From NCBI GenBank assembly GCA_028288765.1, contig JAQGHQ010000535.1:1-36899 (forward strand): 36,899 bases of DNA. Reading direction: 5' to 3'. This DNA is from Gemmataceae bacterium (GTDB taxonomy: Bacteria; Planctomycetota; Planctomycetia; Gemmatales; Gemmataceae). Position numbers and translations under genes: made by a program. The notes under the pieces are model-generated. The model worked only from the letters and a program-made list of their open reading frames with translations. It had not been told where the DNA came from and made no database searches. Shown one piece after another: positions 30,231-36,899 of this stretch (positions are counted from its first letter, which is position 1; each line of letters begins with the position of its first letter).

Positions 30231-30329
30231 AAAAGGCAAAAGGAAAAAGGCCGGAGGAACACCGGGGGAAGCCGCTCGACGAACCGGCGAGTTTCCGCCC
30301 CCTTCCCGTCCTTTTTTCTTTTGCCTTTT
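30231..30329. repeat. AAAAGG inverted repeat in the rplO-secY spacer
   Basis: Arms 30231-30250 (AAAAGGCAAAAGGAAAAAGG) and 30310-30329 are complementary at 19 of 20 positions; the remaining pair is a G-T wobble. The left arm begins 4 nt after the rplO stop, and the T-rich right arm continues to about 30341. The secY Shine-Dalgarno (GGAGG) lies just beyond. In RNA, the long U-run on the right could also act as a terminator tail. Confidence 0.85.
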
Positions 30330-30361
30330 ACCTTTTTCCTTCAGAACCCCCGGAGGGGGTC

Positions 30362-31750
<1,389 letters not shown>

Positions 31751-31801
31751 CTGGGGCCGGTCGCACCACGATCCCTCCTCCCCGCCCCCGTTCCGGTTGG
31801 A

Positions 31802-31834
31802 CCCTCCCCGGGGCATACCGTGGGGGGGCTTTTT
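31802..31834 (+). terminator. Possible terminator after secY
   Basis: CCCTCCC (31802-31808) can pair with GGGGGGG (31822-31828), with one T-G wobble, and CTTTTT follows. The stem is short but has the T-run that the other hairpins in the window lack. It would separate the ribosomal transcript from adk. Confidence 0.4.
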
Positions 31835-31845
31835 GCTCCCGCCCC

Positions 31846-31874
31846 TTGCTGATTTTCGAAATGGCTTGGACAAT
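31846..31874 (+). promoter_or_regulatory. Putative promoter of adk
   Basis: TTGCTG (31846-31851), a 17-nt spacer, and GACAAT (31869-31874), 69 nt before the adk ATG. The -10 box is the same as that before the ALDH gene. Confidence 0.5.
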
Positions 31875-31943
31875 ACAAAGGTTGTGAAGGGTTTGTGTAC
31901 TTCCTGCCGCGGGCGGGTCACCGGACCATAGGATGGGCGGTTC

Positions 31944-32606
31944 ATGCGACTGGTGCTGGTCGGACCTCCGGGAAGCGGCAAGGGGACGCAGTCCGATCTG
32001 CTGGTCAAGCGGCTCGGGCTGGTGGAAGTCGGCACCGGCGACATCCTCCGTCTGGCGATCAAGCAGCGGACCCCGGTCGGGGTCCAGGTCGAACCGCTGC
32101 TGAAGCAGGGGCTGCTCGTCCCGGACGAGATCGTCAACAAGCTGGTCGCGGAGCTGTTCCGGGGGCCGAACCGGCCCGAGTGCTTCGTGATGGACGGGTA
32201 CCCGCGGACCTACGCCCAGGCGGTCGCGTTCGACGCCCTGCTCGCCCAGGAGATGATGAACCTGGACGGGGTGATCAACCTGGCCATCGCGGACGACGAG
32301 GTGGTCCGGCGGATCAGCGGCCGGCGGTGCTGCTCGAACCTTCCGGCCTGCGGGGTGTGCTACAACATCTACGCGAAGCCGTCGAAGGTCCCGGGCAAGT
32401 GCGACAAGTGCGGGTCCGACCTGGTCCTCCGGGACGACGACAAGGAGGAGACGGTCCGCCGCCGGCTCCAGGAGTTCCACAAGAACACGGCCGAGCTGCT
32501 CGACCACTACCGGCGGAAGAAGCTGCTCCGGGAGGTTTCGGCGACCGACCCGGTGGAGACGATCTACGCGAACATTGTGACGGCGCTCAACCAGTCCGCG
32601 GCTTGA
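31944..32606 (+). CDS. adk: Adenylate kinase with zinc-type LID domain
   Basis: A 220-residue adenylate kinase, converting ATP and AMP to two ADP. The P-loop is GPPGSGKGT (7-15); the NMP-binding region has GTGDILR (30-36), and FVMDGYPRTYAQA (81-93) holds the conserved DGYPR. The LID carries Cys129, Cys130, Cys136, Cys139, Cys153 and Cys156. The last two form a normal CxxC, but the first knuckle is expanded (RRCCSNLPACGVCYN) compared with the usual CxxCG. It follows secY, as in many genomes, but with a putative terminator and promoter of its own. The start lacks a strong Shine-Dalgarno. Confidence 0.95.
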   Translation: MRLVLVGPPGSGKGTQSDLLVKRLGLVEVGTGDILRLAIKQRTPVGVQVEPLLKQGLLVPDEIVNKLVAELFRGPNRPECFVMDGYPRTYAQAVAFDALLAQEMMNLDGVINLAIADDEVVRRISGRRCCSNLPACGVCYNIYAKPSKVPGKCDKCGSDLVLRDDDKEETVRRRLQEFHKNTAELLDHYRRKKLLREVSATDPVETIYANIVTALNQSAA

Positions 32607-32637
32607 CCGGGGCCGTCAAGAGGAACGAACCACAGTT

Positions 32638-32705
32638 GTAGGGCCGGCTGTGCCGGCCGTAACTGCGGAATTGCAACAAGAAACGGCCGGCACAGCCGGC
32701 CCTAC
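32638..32705. repeat. Perfect 23-bp inverted repeat between adk and the tRNA gene
   Basis: The arms 32638-32660 and 32683-32705 are exact reverse complements built from GTAGGGCCGGCTGTGCCGG plus GCCGT, with a 22-nt loop. It may end adk transcription. It belongs to the same family as the repeat at 24559-24608. Confidence 0.9.
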
Positions 32706-32766
32706 TATCAGCTGAGAGAAAAGGAGGATGCGATGATACCCGACGGCATACGTCGCGATTCGCACA

Positions 32767-32839
32767 CCTCCCGTAGCTCAGCGGTCGGAGCGGCGGCCTT
32801 ATAAGCCGATGGTCGCGGGTTCGAATCCCGCCGGGAGGA
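32767..32839 (+). tRNA. tRNA-Ile with UAU anticodon
   Basis: A full cloverleaf of 73 nt: acceptor CCTCCCG (32767-32773) with CGGGAGG (32832-32838) and discriminator A32839; D stem GCTC/GAGC; anticodon loop CTTATAA (32798-32804) with anticodon TAT (32800-32802); T arm GCGGG-TTCGAAT-CCCGC. One pair in the anticodon stem (27-43) is a G-A mismatch. CCA is not encoded. Isoleucine identity is supported by the anticodon, A73, A37, A38, C4-G69 and U12-A23. Most bacteria read AUA with a lysidine-modified CAU tRNA, so UAU is unusual. The 3' strand of the acceptor can also pair with CTCCCGG immediately downstream. Confidence 0.88.
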
Positions 32840-32852
32840 CTCCCGGCAAATG

Positions 32853-32975
32853 CGGAATGCGGAATTCGGAGTGCGAAATCCGAACCGTACCGCACGGCCC
32901 TGTGGGGATTAAGTCGGGCTGTTCCACTTCGCGGTGCCGGTCGTCGGCATTCCGCATTCCGAATTCCGCATTCCG
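32853..32975. repeat. CGGAATGCGGAATTC inverted repeat between the tRNA gene and map
   Basis: Arms 32853-32875 and 32953-32975 are complementary at 22 of 23 positions. The right arm, made of tandem GGAAT/ATTCC words, ends 9 nt before the map ATG and takes the place where a Shine-Dalgarno would be. Confidence 0.85.
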
Positions 32976-32984
32976 AATTCCCAG

Positions 32985-33821
32985 ATGCTTCGCTCATCCA
33001 ACTTCCGCCCGCCGGAACTGAAGTCCGCCCGGGAACTCGCCCTGATGCGGGAGGCGGGGAAGCTCGTCGCCGGGGCCCTGGCGATCTGCCGGGAGATGGC
33101 CAAGCCCGGGGTCCGGACCCTGGACATCGACCAGGCGGTCGAGAAGTTCTACGCCCAGCACGGGGCGATCCCGCTGTTCAAGGGCTACCCCGGCCGCGTC
33201 CCGTTCCCGGCGGTGACGTGCCTGAGCCTGAACGAGCAGGTGGTCCACGGCATCCCCGGGGCCCGGGTGCTCAAGGACGGCGACCTCCTGAAGATCGACA
33301 CCGCGTGCAAGCTGAACGGGTGGTGCGCGGACCGGGCGATCACCCTGCCGATCGGCACGGTGTCGGCCGAGAAGCTCCGGCTGGTGAAGGTGGCGGAGGA
33401 GACGCTGAAGATCGCGATCGACCTGCTCCCGAAGCGGAAGTGGTGGAGCGAGGTCGCCAGCGCGATGCAGAAACACGTCGAGATGAGCGGGTTCCGGGTG
33501 GTCACGTCCTACGTCGGGCACGGGATCGGGCGGGTGATGCACGAGAACCCGCAGGTCCCGAACTACGTGGACCGGGAGACCCGCAAGCACGACTTCAAGC
33601 TGGAGCCGGGGCTGACGCTGGCGGTCGAGCCGATGGTGAACATGGGCCGGGCGGACGTGGACACGCTCGGCGACTTCTGGACGGTGGTCACCCGCGACCG
33701 GCTGCCGAGCGTCCACGTCGAGCACACGCTCGCCCTGACCGCCGACGGCGTGACCATCATCACCGCCGACGAGGAGCCCGCCGCCCCGCCGCCGGCCCCG
33801 CCCGCGGAGGCCGGGCCGTGA
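32985..33821 (+). CDS. map: Type I methionine aminopeptidase
   Basis: A 278-residue enzyme removing the initiator Met from new proteins. The five metal ligands are visible: D105, D116, H179, E215 and E246, with His89 in the substrate-binding VVHGIPG. Family motifs are LMREAGKLVAGAL, FPAVTCLSLNEQVVHGIPG, SYVGHGIGRVMHENPQVPNY and LAVEPMVNMG. The C-terminus has a Pro/Ala-rich extension. ATG 32985 is followed by the expected pre-helix; a GTG at 32934 would translate the upstream repeat (HSEFRIPNS) and is rejected. No Shine-Dalgarno is present before the chosen ATG. The next gene overlaps its stop as GTGA. Confidence 0.94.
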   Translation: MLRSSNFRPPELKSARELALMREAGKLVAGALAICREMAKPGVRTLDIDQAVEKFYAQHGAIPLFKGYPGRVPFPAVTCLSLNEQVVHGIPGARVLKDGDLLKIDTACKLNGWCADRAITLPIGTVSAEKLRLVKVAEETLKIAIDLLPKRKWWSEVASAMQKHVEMSGFRVVTSYVGHGIGRVMHENPQVPNYVDRETRKHDFKLEPGLTLAVEPMVNMGRADVDTLGDFWTVVTRDRLPSVHVEHTLALTADGVTIITADEEPAAPPPAPPAEAGP

Positions 33822-34249
33822 GCGGCGAGAAGCCCGACCTGCCGGCCGCCAGCCTGGATCTGCGGCAGACCCGCCTCCGCGTCGAGGAGGGCGAGCTGGT
33901 CCGCCGGAACGAGTCGGGCGGGGTGGTGATGCGGGTCCCCTTCGACGACGTCGAATCGGTGGCGTACGTGCGCGAGCTGAACACCTTCGCCGTCGCCACC
34001 ATCCTGGTGGCCGGCGGGCTGGTCGCGATCGGCTACTACGTGTCCGAGTACAACGTGGTGAGGGTGCTGCTGTACGTGGGGGCCATGCTGATCGGGGTGT
34101 TCGGGCTGTTCGCCCTCCGCGGGGACGTCATCGAGGTGCGGACCCGCGGCGAGAGCCTCCGCATCCCGAGCCCGGACCCGACGGACGAGGTGATCGGGTT
34201 CGTCATGAGCCTGAAGCAGCTGTGCGGCGGCCGCCGGGACCTGGGGTGA
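33818..34249 (+). CDS. Small membrane protein with two TM helices, coupled to map
   Basis: A 143-residue protein starting with GTG at 33818, which overlaps the map stop (GTGA) and has GGAGG seven bases upstream. Residues 1-55 are polar (LRQTRLRVEEGELVRRNE, then MRVPFDDVESVAYVRELN), followed by hydrophobic segments at about 57-74 and 82-100 and a C-terminal polar part (GDVIEVRTRGESLRIPSPDP). The pattern resembles small PH-like membrane proteins, with a beta-rich sheet interrupted by a TM hairpin, but I cannot assign a family. Function unknown; the coupling to map suggests co-expression only. Confidence 0.75.
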   Translation: MSGEKPDLPAASLDLRQTRLRVEEGELVRRNESGGVVMRVPFDDVESVAYVRELNTFAVATILVAGGLVAIGYYVSEYNVVRVLLYVGAMLIGVFGLFALRGDVIEVRTRGESLRIPSPDPTDEVIGFVMSLKQLCGGRRDLG

Positions 34250-34302
34250 GCGGCCGCGACGCGGTGCAGCCCGCCCCGACCCGGGGCGGAAGCCCGGCCG
34301 GG

Positions 34303-34791
34303 CTAACACCCGCCCCCGGCCGGCGGTCCGCCCCCGAACCCGCGGCGGGCAAGCCCGTCCCGCAACAAGCCCATGAGCCGGAGGAGCTCCTGCCGGTCGG
34401 CCGGGGTCAGTTCCCCGAACATCTCCGCGATCGCGTTGAACTGCCCGCCGGCCGCCAGCCGGCAGCCGTATCCCTTCCCCGCCGCCGTCAGCTCGATCAC
34501 GGTCGCCCGGCGGTCGGTCGCGTGAGGCACCCGGCGGACCAGCCCCTCCTCCTCCAGCGCGTCCACCAGCGCGGTCACGTTCCGGGCCGTGACCCCCAGC
34601 TCCTCGCCCAGCTCGCTCATGATCTGCGGTCCGCCCCGATGGACGGCCCCGAGCAGCCGCAGGCGGGCGAAACTAATCCCGCTCTCGGCGAACCGACCTT
34701 GCACCCACTTGAAGTAGGTCGGGCAGAACCAGCCGAACGTCCGGGCGAGCTGGAGCGCGTCGTCAGGCGGCCCGGAAACATCTCTTGACAT
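34303..34791 (-). CDS. MarR-family transcriptional regulator
   Basis: A 162-residue winged-helix regulator. The N-terminal helix is LQLARTFGWFCPTYFKWVQG; the HTH is LGEELGVTARNVTALVDALE (about 60-80), followed by the wing EGLVRRVPHATDRRATVIEL and the long C-terminal dimer helices. The conserved DRR of the wing is present. MarR proteins often sense small phenolic or oxidising compounds and repress divergent genes; the divergent gene here encodes a PQQ-like membrane protein. The C-terminus is Gly/Pro-rich with a terminal Cys. ATG 34791 has AGG eight bases upstream. Confidence 0.85.
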   Translation of the reverse strand: MSRDVSGPPDDALQLARTFGWFCPTYFKWVQGRFAESGISFARLRLLGAVHRGGPQIMSELGEELGVTARNVTALVDALEEEGLVRRVPHATDRRATVIELTAAGKGYGCRLAAGGQFNAIAEMFGELTPADRQELLRLMGLLRDGLARRGFGGGPPAGGGC

Positions 34792-34800
34792 TACTGAACC

Positions 34801-34825
34801 TATTCATTATCCAGTTATTCACTAT
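34801..34825. promoter_or_regulatory. Direct repeats in the MarR / PQQ-protein intergenic region
   Basis: TATTCATTAT (34801-34810) and TATTCACTAT (34816-34825) lie 15 nt apart in an A/T-rich patch directly upstream of the MarR start. They may be operator half-sites or part of overlapping promoters. Confidence 0.4.
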
Positions 34826-34901
34826 ATCTTGGTGCGGCCGCGCCGGCGGAATGTTCCGAAATCCGGGCTCCCTTACCAAGTCTACTCCTGACGAGGGCGT
34901 C

Positions 34902-36671
34902 ATGACCACGACAACCTCATTTCCCGAACCCCGGCCGAGCCACTGGCGGACGGCGGTCCTCGTGTCCGCGCTGCTGGGCGGCGGGATCTGGGTCGGCATG
35001 CGGTGGGCGAGCCGGAGTGAGGCGGAGACGATCCCCGCCTCGCTCATGGTGATGGGGACGATGTTCGGGCCGCTGATCGGTCTGGGCGTGTTCGCCCTGT
35101 GGTGGGCCGTCCTCGGTCCGGGCCGCTGGTGGAAGCGCCTGGCGGGCCTGGCCGGGGCGACCCTGGTCGCGGCCGGGGTGGTCGCGGCCTCCCACCCGTC
35201 GTTCCGGTTCCTCGTGGCCATGTGGGGCGTGCCGCTGTCCGTAGCGGTCACGGGGCTGGTCGCCGCGATGGTGCCCGTCGCCCGGTGGCGGCCGGTGGTC
35301 GGGGTGGTGGCCGCCGCGGCGGCCGTCGCCCCGTGGGTCGCGCTGCAGATGGACGGGGTGAACGGCCGGTTCGATCTCGAAACGTCGTACCGGTGGACGA
35401 CCTCGGTCGCGGACCAGGCGGCGAACCAGCTCGCCGACCGCGCCACCGTCGTCGCGGCCGACCCCGCGGCCGACCTCGGGCCGGCGACCGAGGCCGACTG
35501 GCCCGGGTTCCGCGGCGCCCATCGGGACGGCGAGGTTCCGCCGGCGGCGGCCGGCGGGTGGGACGGGTCGGCGCCCCGGGAGAAGTGGCGGAACACCACC
35601 GTCGGGCCGGCGTGGTCGTCGTTCTGTGCGGCCGGCGACTTCGTGTACACGCAGGAACAGCGGGGGGAATCGGAATCGGTGGTCTGCTACCGGGCGGATA
35701 CGGGGAAGGAAGTGTGGGCCCGCGGGGACCCGGGGAAGCACACCGACTTCGCGAGCGGGATCGGCCCCCGGGCAACCCCGACGTACGCGAACGGGCGGGT
35801 CTACACCGTCGGGGCGACCGGTACCGTGTCGTGCCTGAAGGCGGCGACGGGCGAGCCGGTCTGGACGATCAGCCTGGGCGAGCGGTTCGAGGCGACCAAG
35901 CCGGTGTTCGGGTTGTCGTCCTCCCCGCTGGTGGTGGGCGACCTGGTGATCGTCAGCCCGAGTTCCCCGGCCGCCCCCCGGCTGGTGGCGGTCGCGGCCG
36001 CGACCGGGGAAACGAAGTGGGCCGCCGAGCCCAAGGGGACCGACGGGTACTCGTCCCCGCAGCCGGCGACGATCGGCGGGACCGCCCAGGTGTTGCTGTT
36101 CAACGAGGCCGGGCTGTTCGGGCACGACCCGGCGACCGGCAAGGAACTGTGGCATTACGACTGGAAGGTGGCGGGGAACGAGCCGACCGCGGTCCAGCCC
36201 CTCGTCCTGGCGGACGGGCGGGTGGTGATCGGGGGCGGGAACATCGGGATGGGCGCCCGGTGCGTGGCGGTCCGTAAGGAGGGTGACGGGTGGGCGGCGG
36301 AGGAGGTGTGGAAGACGACCAGGTTCACGCCGAAGTTCAACGACGTGGTCCGGGCCGGGAACCACCTGTACGGGCTCGACAACGGCGGGATGGTTTGTCT
36401 CGATCTGGTCAACGGCAAGGTGGTTTGGAAGGAGGGGCAGTACGGGTCCGGGCAGCTGTTGCTGGTCGGGAACAAGCTCCTCGTTGTGTCCGAAAAGGGT
36501 CACCTCGCGTGCGTCCGGGCGAGCCCGGAGGGGTACGACGAGCTGTGGAAGGTGGACGCGGTCGAGGGGAAGACGTGGAACCACCCGGTCATCGCCCGGG
36601 GGCGGCTGTTCGTCCGCAACGCCACCGTGGCCGTTGGGTTTGACCTGCCCGCGACCCGGGCCGGGAAGTAA
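34902..36671 (+). CDS. Membrane-anchored PQQ-like beta-propeller protein
   Basis: A 589-residue protein. About five hydrophobic segments lie between residues 15 and 150 (AVLVSALLGGGIWVGMRW, LIGLGVFALWWAVLG, LAGATLVAAGVVAAS, LSVAVTGLVAAMVPVA, VVGVVAAAAAVAPWVAL). From about residue 198 a WPGFRGAHRDGEVPP signature opens a PQQ-binding-like repeat propeller with blade motifs such as VCYRADTGKEVWARGDPG, SCLKAATGEPVWTISLGE and FGHDPATGKELWHYDWKV. Such propellers act outside the cytoplasm as BamB-like scaffolds or as parts of quinoprotein-type enzymes; no dehydrogenase active site is recognised. ATG 34902 is chosen because GAGGG precedes it; an extension to 34785 is unlikely. It is divergent from the MarR regulator. 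Confidence 0.85.
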   Translation: MTTTTSFPEPRPSHWRTAVLVSALLGGGIWVGMRWASRSEAETIPASLMVMGTMFGPLIGLGVFALWWAVLGPGRWWKRLAGLAGATLVAAGVVAASHPSFRFLVAMWGVPLSVAVTGLVAAMVPVARWRPVVGVVAAAAAVAPWVALQMDGVNGRFDLETSYRWTTSVADQAANQLADRATVVAADPAADLGPATEADWPGFRGAHRDGEVPPAAAGGWDGSAPREKWRNTTVGPAWSSFCAAGDFVYTQEQRGESESVVCYRADTGKEVWARGDPGKHTDFASGIGPRATPTYANGRVYTVGATGTVSCLKAATGEPVWTISLGERFEATKPVFGLSSSPLVVGDLVIVSPSSPAAPRLVAVAAATGETKWAAEPKGTDGYSSPQPATIGGTAQVLLFNEAGLFGHDPATGKELWHYDWKVAGNEPTAVQPLVLADGRVVIGGGNIGMGARCVAVRKEGDGWAAEEVWKTTRFTPKFNDVVRAGNHLYGLDNGGMVCLDLVNGKVVWKEGQYGSGQLLLVGNKLLVVSEKGHLACVRASPEGYDELWKVDAVEGKTWNHPVIARGRLFVRNATVAVGFDLPATRAGK

Positions 36672-36711
36672 CAGCGGGCGGTAGGAAAACCCGTCCCACC
36701 GTTCGCAAAGA

Positions 36712-36740
36712 ACCCGACCGCGGGGTCGGGTACGTTTCTT
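36712..36740 (+). terminator. Terminator after the PQQ-like gene
   Basis: ACCCGACC (36712-36719) and GGTCGGGT (36724-36731) form a perfect 8-bp stem with loop GCGG, followed by ACGTTTCTT. It lies 40 nt after the stop codon at 36671. Confidence 0.65.
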
Positions 36741-36883
36741 CCCGCCACTCGCCTCAATACAGGAGCCCGGTGAAGAATGGCACTTCCGTGCCTGAATGCT
36801 ATACAGTTTCGGTCTTTGTATCGCCCGACTTATTTTGCCCTGTGCTCAGCAATGCGGCCCGTCCGATCGTGCGAGGGCGCGTC

Positions 36884-36899
36884 ATGAGCGGGAAGACTT
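36884..36899 (+). CDS. Possible start of a further gene, cut by the window edge
   Basis: ATGAGCGGGAAGAC opens at 36884 after GAGGGCGCGTC, much like the start of the gene at 34902. Only five codons are visible, so the product cannot be judged. The preceding 140 nt are relatively A/T-rich (CTATACAGTTTC, CTTATTTTGCCC) and may hold a promoter. Confidence 0.25.

Noticed and set aside
32934..32984. GTG start of map within the inverted repeat
   Set aside because: It would translate repeat DNA into HSEFRIPNS-like peptide, while the family N-terminus begins after ATG 32985.
34917..36584. 555-codon minus-strand open frame opposite the PQQ-like gene
   Set aside because: The plus strand encodes propeller blades with conserved motifs; the antisense frame is a compositional shadow.

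Overview
The window looks like chromosome of a high-GC planctomycete, most likely in or near the family Gemmataceae. The evidence is the strong C/G third-position bias, an ECF sigma factor with a very long extracytoplasmic tail, a zinc-ribbon/single-TM protein, a PQQ-like propeller with the WPGFRG signature, and S10 and spc ribosomal clusters carrying protein tails and large intergenic palindromes. The assignment rests on reading the sequence; no database was searched.

Left part (1-8.5 kb), accessory and housekeeping genes on both strands: a lipoprotein running off the left edge, a PolB-type 3'-5' exonuclease, an MFS exporter, a GT9 glycosyltransferase overlapping maf, which overlaps an XRE regulator, a dinucleotide-binding oxidoreductase divergent from a TetR regulator, a small hypothetical protein, and a zinc-ribbon membrane protein whose C-terminal domain resembles the lipoprotein.

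Middle part (8.8-19.1 kb): pheT, which carries an in-frame palindromic repeat; a 1170-residue membrane protein of unknown function; an ECF sigma factor fused to a TM segment, collagen-like repeats and secretin-type domains; and an aldehyde dehydrogenase.

Ribosomal part (19.3-33.8 kb), all on the plus strand: rpsJ, rplD, rplW, rplB, rpsS, rplV, rpsC, rplP, rpmC, rpsQ, rplN, rplX, rplE, rpsN, rpsH, rplF, rplR, rpsE, rplO, secY, adk, a tRNA with a UAU (Ile) anticodon, and map. rplC is missing from its usual place between rpsJ and rplD, where a putative internal promoter and leader hairpin are found instead. rpmD is missing between rpsE and rplO. The infA-rpsM-rpsK-rpoA block does not follow map. 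Nearly every spacer longer than 40 nt carries a hairpin, and several carry long inverted repeats of different sequence families whose arms sit just after a stop codon and just before the next start. This patterned punctuation is the most unusual feature of the window.

Right end: a small membrane protein coupled to map, a MarR regulator divergent from a membrane-anchored PQQ-like propeller, a terminator, and a possible start of a further gene at the edge.
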